Of a stretch of 64,000 nt of DNA, positions 19,042 to 29,936 are shown piece after piece. This stretch comes from Lytechinus variegatus (Eukaryota > Echinodermata > Echinoidea > Temnopleuroida > Toxopneustidae). The first letter of the stretch is position 1. Each line of letters opens with the position of its first letter. The translations under genes were made by a program, and so were the position numbers. The stretch spans positions 16,681,356 through 16,745,355 of the forward strand of contig NC_054748.1 in assembly GCF_018143015.1 (NCBI RefSeq), given 5' to 3'. Under the pieces are notes generated by a model, which was not told the origin of the DNA, ran no database searches, and saw nothing but the letters and a program-made list of their open reading frames with translations.

Positions 19042-22000
19042 CTGCAATGAGGATGAAAATAAATATTTAAAGGAAAACTATTAAAAGCAACCCACGTGTA
19101 CACACAGATACCATGAATGCATATAGCATTTCCATTTTATTTGAATGTAGGATAAAAGAGCACTATTTTATTCCTTTCTAACGGGGAAAAGTTGCCGCGT
19201 AGGTTCATGGTTGCCTTGGCCGTGGATCGAACCCCGAACCTTTAAATGTCGAGGCAGACCAGTCGGCCACGGAACCTCCTGAATTGAATGGGTACATCGA
19301 TACTTACATTGATTCAATACGACAAATCATGTAAATGCTTCTAAAAAGAAATAAGATGTAAAGAGTTAGTGCCACTTTTATAGTGACAGCTGAAGTGGGG
19401 TTACTCCAGAGTCCAGGGGGCCGTTTCATAAAGCTGTTCGTAAGATAAGAGCGACTTTAAGAACGACTGGTGAACCTTTCTTACGCGCTAAACCATCGCC
19501 AGTGAATATACCATTTTTCACAAGAAAGGATCACCAGTCGTTCTTAAAGTCGCTCTTAACTTACGAACAGCTTTATGAAACACCCACCAGAAGAAGTTAC
19601 TCCACTTTGTTGGAGGGCAGTATGAAAATTCTAGGATTATTTCGATCCGGACATGCCGGACTCAAAGCGGAGTACTCAACCAACTTTGAGAAGAGGGTTA
19701 CAAACAGAGTTAGTCTGCACCGGAAATGTGGTATCGCCTTCTCGCGCGTAACTTCATTCATTTCCGCATGGGGGAGATTCACGCGCGGCACATATGGCGC
19801 GAACTCGCTTGGAAACCACCGAAGCGACTGCGGATACACCTCAGCGGAGCTTGCCAGTTTGAAAGGGTTTTATGTCGGTCCGTGGTACAAGCGTATCAAC
19901 TCAATCCGGAGTTGTCCCGGAGGAACTCCACTGCGCCTTCATTATGAAAACGGCTTATATGAGGTGTCAAAGTGTCCGCTATATCGAATGTTGAATGCTC
20001 AATTTTTTTAAGAGGTGATGGGGCCTACATACCAAGTAATCTCATCATGATGGCCCGGACACCGAGAGCGATGGCCTTAGAGTCTGGGTTCACGCATCTG
20101 ATATGATGAAAGAAAAGAGAAACACATTGTGAAAATTTGCATTTCTTCATCATTTGGTAAGGAATCAAACTTCAATTAAGAAAGAAATTACCCACTTGCC
20201 AAATAGATCCCTATCGGAACGGCAATTCGTACAATTCATATATTTTTTAATGCCGGACTTGATTATTGACAATATATTTTTACCTATTACACTGCAAAAA
20301 TACCGGTGTTAATTTAACACCAGCCCTAAATCTATTTACGAAAACACCAGAGATGTGTTGTTTACAAGGACTGGTGATCCACTTGTGGTAAATATTCATT
20401 GCTGATGGTTTGGCGCGTAAGAAAGAATCACCAGTCGTTCTTAAAGTCGCTCTAACCATCGAACAGCTTCATTAAACGCTCACCAGTTAAGTGTTGAAAC
20501 AATTCTAGATTCATATCAACCCGTTATTGGTTTAACACAGACTGATGCACAGATATATCTTTTCCGATATAAGTTTCGTCATATTGTTTGATCGGAATAT
20601 TATATCATCAAATCCTCTATCAGACATTCTTAGATGGGTTTCTAGGTGTTCTTTTGGGGTTATATTTACCTCATTGCAATGAGGGTTTGTGGGATCTCTT
20701 CCGCACCGGATATGACGACAACCAAGAAAGAGATGATGAGGAATGGAATAAGACTCTTGCAGTTGTTCCCGCAGGTACCGTCCACTGCCGAATAGGTCCC
20801 ATCTTCAGCGTCGACACATGAACAATCGCCGAATGTCTGAGATAAACCAAAGGAAATGTAAAATAATTATAGCGATCAATTGTCGATAATCTCGGATTAA
20901 CGCTTTTAGATTAAGAGCTCTGTGCATCAACTAAAACGGTTTGCATTAAAATTACCAATCTGGAAAATTTGCGTTACTCTTTTCGACAACAAGTTGCATC
21001 ATTCTGTTTTTATTAGTAGGAGGCTAAGAGTCTATTCTTTTTACCCTTGAAACCTCGTGACCATATGTATTAGGATATTAGGACCAATTCGAAATGCAAT
21101 CCATTGACAAGAACAGAAAGAAAGGGTACATAAATTTATTATTAAAAAAAAAGGGTGGGAAACGATTGTTTTAGTGCCTCTTTATTTCTAGACTGGTACG
21201 AATCTCTGTAAGAATGCAAGATTTCAACCTCTTTCTTCAAGAGGAGAAAAGGGTATCGGGGAGAGGGGGTTGATTTATTCAAAAGTTGGTTTTAGCCCCA
21301 AAAACCTTCACCTAAAAGCCACTGAGTTTGAGGTTACCTACCCCATTGTCAAATTCTTGTAGGCAACCAGCGTGGCATGCTGACACATAGGTGATGCCAT
21401 CCTCTCCACACACAGGGGAATATATATCATTATTGCATCCACACTGGACATTACACGTACTAGTTCGGCTCAAGCTCGTACCAGCGCTGTGTTTGAAAAA
21501 AAAATGGTTATCAAGATAGAATAAAATGAGAGAAGGGAAATCGGCGTATGTTAGTTCCAAATGAAGGTAATATATATCGCGTTATCAATGAATATTTACC
21601 GTCTAAAGCCCCTTTTACACCTTCACGGATGCAACACGGATCATCACGGATCTCAGTCCGTGATGATCCGGGGTGCCAAATTTGTATTTTTCTAGCATTC
21701 CCGGAGTGAGTACGGAGTTAACTGGTTATTAACACGGATATGTACGGAAAAGTACGGAGTCTACAAGGATAGGCAAGGTAGCAATAGGGATCCTGTTTGA
21801 TATGCTCCCGGAGCCAACACGGAATACCCGGATGATCACGGATGTTACTGGGTCTTTACACGGACCTTCACGGTTGCTCACATTCTGTACTGGGATATAT
21901 CTTGCTAGAATGAAGTTTCGTCCCTTTTTGCAGCATCTGGAGCATGCTCGTGCTTGGTTATGAATACGGACTATTGTTCATGTACGCAAACAATACAAAC

Positions 22001-25000
22001 ATTTGACCCCGGATAAAGCCGGTATCAACAAGGATCACCCGGTTCTTACAAGGAGCCTCCCGGATGCATTCGGTAGCTACACGGATGTACAAGGAGGCTA
22101 CAAGGATGAACACGGATGATTATCAGTCCGTGTACTCCGGGATGAAAAATTGAACATGTTCAATTTTTCTCCCGGACATGCCGGTACATCAAGGATGGCG
22201 CCGGATGAGTAGCCGGAGTGTACACGGTAGTCCCGGACTGTACACGGATGACCCCGGATTGACAATCCGGGATGATCCGTGTTGCTTCCGTGAAGGTGTA
22301 AAAGGGGCTTTATACGAACGCAATCCTTGTACACGAGTGTGTCTCACTTCTATAAAGCCTGTGTGTCGCGTATTCATCAGGTTCATTATATTAATATGGT
22401 TATTCTTATTGTATAAATGAATAGATATTGGAAATTTGCATTCTATTCCTGGGGATTTTGAACATACATAATACCTAATAAAGATAAATGTATTAAAACG
22501 GTTACACTTCGTACATGTAATACCGAAACACGTAAATTGCCTGTACCTCGATGCTCATTAATCCGAAAACGTAAAAGGGTTCGTTAATCCGAACATTTGT
22601 GGCGTTATTTCGAAGGTTCGTTATTCCTAAAACGAAATAAGGTTCGTTGTTCCGAAGGTTCATAAGTCCGAAAACGATATAAGGTTCGTTAATCATTTCT
22701 TTTTCGGACTAACGAACCTTCGGAATCACGAACCTCACTTCGTTTTCGGACTAACGAACCTTCGGAATTACGAACCTTCGGAAATACGAACCTTCGGAAT
22801 AACGAACCTTTGGAATATCCGAACCTTCGGAATAACGAAGCTTCGGAATTACGAATGTATGCGATTAAAATACTAAAAATCGATAATATAGACTGAAGAA
22901 TAAACAATAACGACAAGTATATACATGAATGAAATTGTGATGTTTAGGGTACTAGAAATGCTGGGAAATGATTACAAGCTTAAAATTAGATTTGGAAAGG
23001 GAAAAGAAATTGAAATAAAAGTTTTCCCAGGCCATTCGATACATATACTATGCATGGCAGGGAGAAAATTTCTTGAAATATAGGCTTTCTGAAACACAGC
23101 ATTGAAAACGGGGGATTGGAAATCGAACATAGTGAGTGGGTATATAACAAATTATTCACCTTTGGTCGGGATACTTAGTCGTTACACCAGCCGTTGGAAT
23201 GGTTCGACAACCGACACCGAATGTGATTAGGAGCAGGAACATAGCGACTATGCTGAGAACCAAGGCTACCTTGCAAGACCCCTCTGCTTTTGTCTTGAAT
23301 TTCTTGACAATGACGCCCCCAACGATGGATCCGAGAGCAGCGGCCGGCACGAGAACAGCGCCTGTCCAAGAAATTATGAAAAGAGTAGAGGAAGAAAAGG
23401 AAGGGAGTAGATTTACCGATGGTTTCTGCGGTATTTTCCCGTGGTATTTTTTTTTCTTCTGTGGTTCTTTTCTGTGGCACTCAGGGGTTCTGTCTGCGGT
23501 ATTTTGTAGTTATTACCACACGGAGTACCGCAGGACGAAGTCTGCTCCTGGTTTACGTTTTGTAGTATCGCATATGCACAAAAATATTGTATTGAGTAGT
23601 AAATCACTTATTACCACAGACGTACTTCATGATTTCATTCTTCAGAGTTGTACGATAAACGTTCAATGATTTAAAAAAAAATAATAATAAGCAGACAATG
23701 TTGAAGCGCATAATATGAATCAAGACGACCTCTATGCTTGGCGATCTTCAAATATAAGCATAGCCCTATATTAAATTTGAGTCAGACGTTGCATTCTGGT
23801 ATGTACTTTCTTCTTTCCCTGGGGAATGTTCAAGCAAGGATTTTCAGAATCATTTGCTAAAACGTAAAACTTGCATACTACCGAGTATATGGGTCCTTTC
23901 GGTGATTTTTTAATTGTTCAAATGAATGAAAGCGTCAGTTTAGTTTAAGGACAGGAATTACATTGACCCCAATTCGATCATAATTACATACTTATATAAT
24001 AGTGTCATTTAGCGCTTTTCCCCTTTTATGCAACACGACTCGCAATGGCTTACAATATAAGACAACAATTAACAATATATTTTTGTTAGTCAGTATTGAA
24101 ATTAAGTGCTAGGGACTTGCCTCTCATACAAGCTCTGCTTTTCTTTCCAAGTCCCTCCGTTCATATAATTTTTCATCAATATTTGTTATGAAAAGTCATT
24201 GAACTGTCTGTATTATTTTGAATATGGACTTTAATTTCAATTATATTTTGTTGAACGAAAATAATAAATCTAAAGTCTACTCTCTTACTGCTTACAATTT
24301 TATTTATGTAAAACACTGAATAAAAAAGTATGAGCAAAACAAATGTTAATAATCTTTTAGCAGAAAAAAAATGAAATGGCCTTTACCAAAATATTTAGCC
24401 ATGCTTCAAAACTTATTTTAACGAAACCTAGGACAACTTAGACTATACTTTACCTGTAATAAGATTCGCATATGATGACGTCAGTCCAAACTCTGTTTCT
24501 AGGTATTTGGGAAAGAATATATTGAGTCCAATCATGGCAGCGAACTCGGTCACGAAAGCCATGTTGATGATCAAGTACAGAGGATTCTTACAGACTTCCC
24601 AGAACTTCCCAGGCATGTCTTAGAGAAAAAGACAGAAAAAGAAAAGAAAATGTGTCATCGGGAAAAACACATCGAAAGTATCCTACTTAAATCGATCTCA
24701 GCATTTGCGCAATATTCAAGCAACATGATGACAGGTTTCAATAACACATATATAGTGAAAATATATGCTTTTCCTATATATTTTGTGATCACTATACTTA
24801 GAGCATACGTTAATATAGTCCCCTGAAAAATATGGGCCATTATGTAAACTGTGGTGATTTAGAGGGTCGGGACCCATTTTCGGGTCACTATTTTCACTGA
24901 CTGTCAATCATGTCTCAAAGTGATCTTGAATAATTCCAATAGTCTGAATATTTTTATGCGAAATCCCGGACCCAGCTTTTAAGATATAGGCCCACATTTT

Positions 25001-28000
25001 AAACGTCTTAAAAAAAAAAGTTAACTGGATTTGTGTTGTATATGATTGTACATTAAGATAAGAAAAAGAAGGAGGATAAAAGAAGAAGCGTCGTGCAGTC
25101 ACTTTCAGCAAAATCAGCTTTATCGATTTATCTTTCTCTTGAGGGGGATAGTCCTAACTATCAAAAGTCTGGCATCTTAAGCATTATTTAAGTTAATAAT
25201 ACTATTAGTGTGAATGATAATTAATTTACGCGTTTTTATAGTACAGCGTATTTCAGATGAACGTAGTCGTTTTTTTCACTTTTCAGGCCTACAACTTGCA
25301 CATCGAAGTACTCATACCAGGTCTTGATAAAATATTGAAAAGCATCACGTGACGCGCTTATTTATCCCTCAACTAAAATAAAAGTGTGGATGGACGTCTT
25401 TGGAACTATTTTTCCCTTCTAAATGATGAGGTAGCTTTATACCCTTGATGCTTTTGAAAGCAGCCTTCTTCCTTGACTTTGGCTTGGCGGCATTCTCAGC
25501 GCTTTCACTTCCGGTTGACCTCCCTCGTTTGGAGTGACCCATGAAGTCATCGTGTGCCTCGTCGTAATTCTTCGGCAAACTTCGGGGAAAACCGATCATG
25601 GGAATACCGGATATGACGTAGGAGACAGAGGCAATGATCAAACCTGATAGAGGAAAGAAAGGTGACTTCGAAAAATAAATTCATTCTAAAATGTAGCAAC
25701 CAAAACAAGCGATGCGGAAACTAACAAAAAATAGATTAAAAGGCAACTTCAAATAAGCTTAATATGAAAATACATTTTCTTCCATTTAACATATTGAACA
25801 TAATGGCCCGTATTCTGAAGTCGTGTTTAACTTAAACTCAGGTTTAAAGTTGTGGTTTAAGTATGGATAGCCAATTGTTACATAAATCAATAACAGTAGA
25901 GATATCATATTTCAGCTCATTTGGCACTCAAATCATTCATAATTATGTAGGAAGTATAAATAGATGATTGTCTTCGACATCGATGAATCAGGAAAGAGCA
26001 CAGTAAAAATAAGAAACATACAACTTAATGAAAATTTTGACACTTTTGGCTTCCCATAATTTTAGCACAGAGTTAGATTGTAGTTTCAATTAAACCTGAC
26101 TTCAGAATACGGGCCAATGAGTGTTGACATAATACGGGAAAAAAAAGAAGACGAAGAACAAGAAAAGCAAAGGAAGGAGAATGTACTAAATATAAATACT
26201 AGAAAGAAGGAGTACACTGTAAAAACTGTGGTGTTTAAACTGACACCAATTGGTGTTAATAGAGGACCACACCCTAAGGTGTTAAAATAACACCCTAGAG
26301 ATTGAACATAACACCAAAGAGTGTAAATGTAACAACCATAGGTGTTGTAATAACACCTATAGGTGTAAAACTAACACCACCAATTTAACACCGGTGTAAA
26401 ATAACTGGTGTGGTCCTCTATGTACACCGGCTAACACCACAGTTTTTGCTGTGTAGAAAAAAATCAACAACCAATAGGTTAGAGAAATGGAGTCTTCGTG
26501 TGTTAGGGTTTGTGTGTGAGGGAGGGAGGGAGGGGGGTGAAGCGGATTGTCTCATTTCTTGGCCTGGCCCATCACGAATTTTCATGCACCGATGGACGTC
26601 TTTGCTTTTTTCCCTGTCCCCAGGAGCCCAACAATCTTTTAAGATTTTGAAATCATTCATTCTCGAGTTTCTTGCATCATAGGTTTATTCATTTTATATA
26701 TACTGTTGTCTATTTTAATGTCAGTTATTCTGCCTTTTTATTTCTGTTATAATCTTTTTTTTTCTTTATCAAATAATTTCAATTACGTCTATATATTTTG
26801 ATTATCGTTGATCTGTTTTACTCCTAAACATCGGAGATTTGTTAATCATATGTTCTGTATTGACTTTTAATACATTAAAAAACCTAGGGAAAGGGATATG
26901 CTTATCTTAAAAAGAAAAAAAACTGTCTAGCGTTTAGATTTAATTCGGCCTTGCAAGGAAACAAGACAAGAGTACAAAGTCAAAGAGTGTATCCGGTCAC
27001 TTGACCTTAAAACCCATATAACCTTAAAACCCATATAAAGAGCAATGAGTTGCCAAGTAATGACAAGTAAATATCTAGGAATCTTAGAAAACAGGAAAAA
27101 GAAGATCGGAATATTGGCCTACAGTCACAAAAAGAAGGATTGGTGGTATGTGTCAGCAAAGGCGGCGGAAGCGGGGGACGTGTTCCCCCCTAAATTTCAG
27201 GTTGATGACCTTTTTTTTTTTTTTTTTTTGATTGTCAAAAATTTTTGGCTAGATTGATAACCTTTCTTCGGGGCGCTTGTCCAATTTTTTACCTGTGTCC
27301 ATCTCAAAAAATCAGGTGGACACCCCCTAAATATTTCGGCTTCCGCCGCCAATGTGTGTCAGAACGACACAAAATGGTCAAAATCAACCAATTGGAATTT
27401 ATTGGAATCTTGGTTGATAAGTGATCATTTATATAGGTCGAAAATGCAGACCCTAACATACACATAAATATACACATATACCCTTACATATATAGATAAT
27501 AAAGAAATTACTGTTGAAAATAGTAGAATGCCATAAAAAAAATAAATTCATGGATTTTTGAAGAAAACGGAATGTAGCTCTAAAAAAAAGAAAGGAAAGG
27601 GAAATCAAAGTTTAGAAAGTTTTAAGAAAGACTTAAAATAGCTGGAAATAATAATTGAAACCAAACTATACTTACCGAGCCACCAAGCCCCCACCCACTG
27701 CGGATCTTGGGGTCCGACTCCATAATTATCCGGATCGTCACGGTAGTAATCAACCCATTTGCGAACCGTCACTCCGCCAATGAGGAAACCGGCGATCCGG
27801 CCGAAACCGAACATACTCTGAACATATCCTGTTTCAAGAAAATTGCAGTCATACTAAATTTACAACTCACAAATAAAAATTGAAAGAAGCATATCATATT
27901 TTGGCACGTCACATACGAATTTTCGCCTTATAAAATTTGAAGAAAAAATGGATTAGACGTATAATTATTATTTCAATTAATTGTATTGATGGATTAAATT

Positions 28001-29900
28001 ACCTACGATAGTGTGAGTGGCAGTAAAATAAAATACAGCTTTTAGTATCATGCATTCAATAAGACTCAGTTCAAGTAAAATATTATCATGCATGCGTTCT
28101 TGTTCCTGCTTTTCGGCATCATGGATTATAACCAGTGAATTTGTACTTCTTCACGAGAACTAGTCTGCTTTATCAAGCCTTTACTTAGAAGAATAACTAT
28201 ACAAAACTGATAGAGGCATTTGAATGATCGCGAGCGCTGAATACGTGTGGATAAACCTGTTAACAGGAACTCTCACCACTGAATGTATGTGTGTGTGTGT
28301 GGGGGGGGGGGGGAGAGTGCATTCACCCCTTAAAAAATGGATGCCTCAATCTTTTGCTTGTCCGAAAATTTTGACTTGGAACTGCTTGTTGGGAGTATTC
28401 CCCCTTGAAATATTTGGGGTTTTTTTAAGATGCCCTGTTTCTCCAAATTCACTTTACCTTAGAAATGTTTATTAAGTTCTTCACTTACATAGCAAAAAAT
28501 GCATTATTATGAATTCTTTCATATCTAAAAGTGTATTGTTATTATGAGATAATTCTAGGAACAAGGGACTTACCAATGTGCATTGCGGACGTAGAGGTTT
28601 TCACGTTATCATCTATGTAAGACATGCCTAGCGCCATCACCGGCGTCCAACCGAGACCGACGATGATCTGCCCGCATATGATGAAGACAAAAGCAGCATG
28701 GGTTTCACCGTTATCTGTGTCCCCTTCATTCTTGGTGCAATGGTCAGTGATATTGCCAGAGCCCGCCGAGCATGTAGCGGTACTTGAGTTGCCTTTCGAG
28801 CCATCACTAAGAGGTCTGAACACAAATTGACCAAAGGAAATCAAGTTTTAAAAAGTTGGAAACGCTCGTAGTCGTAGGGTGTGACGTCATTACCTGGTCC
28901 CCATCATGGATATTGGTTCCACGCAATCTAAAAGAGCCCATGCGTGAGTATGATAGAAAAAACGATTAACTAGGATGGGTGTATCATGAAGCTGTTTGTA
29001 AGCCGCCAATTATTTTGCCCACGATTAGTGATCCTTTCTTGCGCTAAATGATATATTCTTTATGACTGACTAAGAATATAAGAACGTGTTCCAGTCGTGC
29101 GTAAGTCAAGAACTTAACGAACAGCTTTATAAAACACCCATCAGATCCCCATCTATAATGCCTGGTGCTGTGGTGCAAGCATTTCTTTTTGGTTACATAT
29201 TAGCAGTTACAAAGTAATGACGCCACCAATTATGTAGGCCCACTCGGTAAAGAAAGACCGTGTTTTCAATGTCCAACTAGGCATCGCTTTTTCCCCGGAT
29301 TATTTCACTTAAGATAGCGTTATTTATAAGGCCTATCCAATTATATTCTGATAGAATGTTTATGATACAGCTTCATCTAAATTCAAAATCCGAAAATATA
29401 TCGACCCCTATCGGATAATTTAACACTTACACATAAGCGCCGAATAAGAACTGTGGTAAGAGCGCCACCACTGCTCCAATGCCCATCACCACACTCCCGA
29501 GGCCAATCCACAGCGGCCTGTTGCTCGTTGGTTTCCCTCCATAGTAGACCACAAACAGGACCAGGACCAGTGACGCTAACTCGTACATGCTGTTGATGAA
29601 ACCAAGCTGAGATGATGGCAGCTTGTAACGCGTCTCCAGTGACGTCACTGCGCTACCGAATGTCCCAGAATTAAACGCATCCGACGCGACCACCATGCAC
29701 AGCAGGACGCAGAAGAAGCGACCGGAAGCCAGGAACTGGAGGAAACCGGGCTTCCATGAGCAGCAAGAGTATGCATGATCGCCGTCTTCGTCACCCGTTC
29801 CGTTGACGACTAGCTGGCTGCCGTCACTTGTTTTCTTGCCTTCGTTGTTCGGCTCCTCAATAGGGACGGATACCCCGTTTTCTTCGTTCTCGGGGGCCAT
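18794..29900 (-). CDS. Organic anion transporting polypeptide (SLCO/OATP family)
   Basis: Sodium-independent uptake transporter of bulky organic anions in the plasma membrane (family knowledge). Ten coding exons read from the sequence: 29900-29431, 28815-28574, 27828-27676, 25643-25443, 24618-24454, 23361-23160, 21486-21342, 20836-20670, 20097-20033, 19041-18794. All have GT-AG borders and consistent phases, totalling 685 codons plus TAA, a normal OATP length. Visible features: cytosolic acidic N terminus (1-50); first membrane segments at about 62-78, 98-122 and 129-155; a glycosylated loop with NSS and NIT; GxTPxxALGxSYIDDN after TM4; the OATP signature as DPQWVGAWWLGLI (279-291), with Q where R is usual; GIPMIGFPRSLP; a Cys-rich Kazal-like loop 5 (about 458-550, SPVCGEDGITYVSAC); RCVNPDSKAIALG and GAIPAPLIYG near the C terminus. 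The subfamily cannot be fixed here. A distal promoter at 49.5 kb is proposed. Confidence 0.95.
19195..19285 (-). repeat. tRNA-derived SINE fragment
   Basis: Minus strand GGTTCCGTGGCCGACTGGTC (A-box region) and GGTTCGGGGTTCGATCCACG (B box). In an intron of the OATP gene. Confidence 0.65.
19421..19588. repeat. TTTCATAAAGCTGTTCGTAA palindromic MITE
   Basis: Ends TTTCATAAAGCTGTTCGTAA and TTACGAACAGCTTTATGAAA, with inner arms AAGAACGACTGGTGA / TCACCAGTCGTTCTT. About 170 bp. Family members in this window: 20355-20490 (decayed), 28976-29140, 47501-47666, 47677-47842 and 52021-52193. Confidence 0.85.
20033..20097 (-). CDS. OATP coding exon 9
   Basis: A 65 nt exon, acceptor ATATCAG, donor TTG|GTATGT. 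Encodes RCVNPDSKAIALGVRAIMMR and LLG, the conserved OATP LRCV-Ks-ALG motif. It is too short to show as an open frame but is required by phase on both sides. Confidence 0.9.
20286..20490. repeat. Two decayed MITE fragments
   Basis: An ACACTGCAAAAA...GGTGTTAATTTAACACC end like the element at 26213, followed by a worn copy of the TTTCATAAAGCTGTTCG family (CACCAGTCGTTCTTAAAGTC retained). Lies in an OATP intron. Confidence 0.55.
20670..20836 (-). CDS. OATP coding exon 8
   Basis: Acceptor TTATCTCAG, donor GAG|GTAAAT. Encodes the end of the Cys-rich loop (TFGDCSCVD, DGTCGNNCKS) and a membrane helix (LIPFLIISFLVVVISGAEEI), residues 527-582. Confidence 0.92.
21342..21486 (-). CDS. OATP coding exon 7 (Kazal-like loop)
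   Basis: Acceptor CAAACACAG behind a T tract, donor GGG|GTAGGT. Residues 478-526 include CNVQCGCNNDIYSPVCGEDG and ITYVSACHAGC, the Kazal-like fold of extracellular loop 5 that is diagnostic for OATPs. Confidence 0.94.
21604..22311. repeat. Large foldback element with 40 bp TIRs and TA flanks
   Basis: Inverted ends AAGCCCCTTTTACACCTTCA and TGAAGGTGTAAAAGGGGCTT continue for about 40 bp, and a TA dinucleotide flanks each side, as in Tc1/mariner-type insertion. The interior is a dense reiteration of (C)ACGGAT(G) and related words about every 12-20 bp on both strands. About 0.7 kb, non-coding, in an OATP intron. Confidence 0.8.
22540..22856. repeat. Inverted array of ~16 bp GGTTCGTTATTCCGAA units
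   Basis: Left half contains GGTTCGTTAATCCGAA-type units; right half contains the complement TTCGGAATAACGAACC about eight times. The whole is a foldback minisatellite centred near 22698. The open frames through it are products of the repeat. Confidence 0.85.
23160..23361 (-). CDS. OATP coding exon 6
   Basis: Acceptor TTGGACAG, donor AAG|GTGAAT. Encodes AVLVPAAALGSIVGGVIVKK, a KTKAEGSCK loop, a hydrophobic helix (ALVLSIVAMFLLLITFGVGC) and the start of loop 5, residues 411-477. Confidence 0.93.
24454..24618 (-). CDS. OATP coding exon 5
   Basis: Acceptor TTCTCTAAG, donor CAG|GTAAAG. Residues 356-410: DMPGKFWEVCKNPLYLIINM, then AFVTEFAAMIGLNIFFPKYL and an ETEFGLTSSYANLITG stretch, matching the OATP segment after the large cytosolic loop. 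Confidence 0.93.
25443..25643 (-). CDS. OATP coding exon 4
   Basis: Acceptor CTCTATCAG, donor AAGG|GTATAA (weak match to consensus but fixed by phase with the next exon). Residues 289-355: end of the OATP signature, helix with VISGIPMIGFPRSLPKNY, then the basic large cytosolic loop (KPKSRKKAAFKSIK). Ser/Arg-rich SKRGRSTGSES could be phosphorylated. Confidence 0.9.
25805..26115. repeat. MITE with GGCCCGTATTCTGAAGTC ends
   Basis: GGCCCGTATTCTGAAGTC at the left and GACTTCAGAATACGGGCC analogue at the right (CTGACTTCAGAATACGGGCC). Inner GTTTAA-rich arms. AAT flanks both sides. In an OATP intron. Confidence 0.8.
26213..26455. repeat. Palindromic MITE rich in GGTGTTA/TAACACC
   Basis: Starts TACACTGTAAAAACT and ends AGTTTTTGCTGTGTA, built from GGTGT and ACACC words. 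A nearly identical copy in inverse orientation lies at 62522-62761. In an OATP intron. Confidence 0.85.
27157..27354. repeat. hAT-like MITE, GGCGGCGGAAGC ends (copy 1)
   Basis: Ends CAAAGGCGGCGGAAGC and GCTTCCGCCGCCAATG are flanked by an exact 8 bp duplication TGTGTCAG (27149-27156, 27355-27362). The second copy at 42175 also has an 8 bp duplication. CA...TG termini plus 8 bp duplications fit hAT-type insertion. Non-coding. Confidence 0.85.
27676..27828 (-). CDS. OATP coding exon 3 (signature exon)
   Basis: Acceptor TTGAAACAG, donor CTCG|GTAAGT. Residues 238-288: GRIAGFLIGG helix, KWVDYYRDDPDNYGVGP, and the family signature DPQWVGAWWLG. The signature normally has R (DxRW); Q is seen here. 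Confidence 0.94.
28574..28815 (-). CDS. OATP coding exon 2
   Basis: Acceptor TGTGTTCAG, donor ATTG|GTAAGT. Residues 157-237: extracellular loop with N-glycosylation sequons NSS and NIT and several Cys, then FVFIICGQIIVGLGWTPVMA and LGMSYIDDNVK, a strongly conserved OATP stretch. Confidence 0.94.
28976..29140. repeat. TTTCATAAAGC-family MITE (diverged)
   Basis: ATGGGTGTATCATGAAGCTG at one end and AACAGCTTTATAAAACACCC at the other. In the intron between OATP coding exons 1 and 2. Confidence 0.7.
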
Positions 29901-29936
29901 TCTTGTGTTATTTTCTTGTCAGATTTCAACGTTTAC
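29431..29936 (-). CDS. OATP coding exon 1 with start codon
   Basis: Acceptor TCTTCCAG at 29937, then 36 nt of 5' UTR, ATG at 29900 (AGAATGG context), and 156 codons plus 2 nt to the donor GT|GTAAGT at 29430. The presence of an acceptor before the ATG shows that at least one non-coding exon lies upstream. Encodes the acidic N terminus and TM1-TM3 (FLQFLASGRFFCVLLCMVV is the first helix). Confidence 0.94.

Noticed and set aside
19502-20011. 169-codon plus-strand open frame, one of the longest in the window
   Set aside because: It runs through a palindromic MITE and OATP intron sequence, has no recognisable domain, and lies antisense to the transporter gene up to just short of coding exon 9.
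23199-23669. 156-codon plus-strand open frame
   Set aside because: It is antisense to OATP coding exon 6, whose minus-strand reading matches the family and joins in phase with its neighbours.
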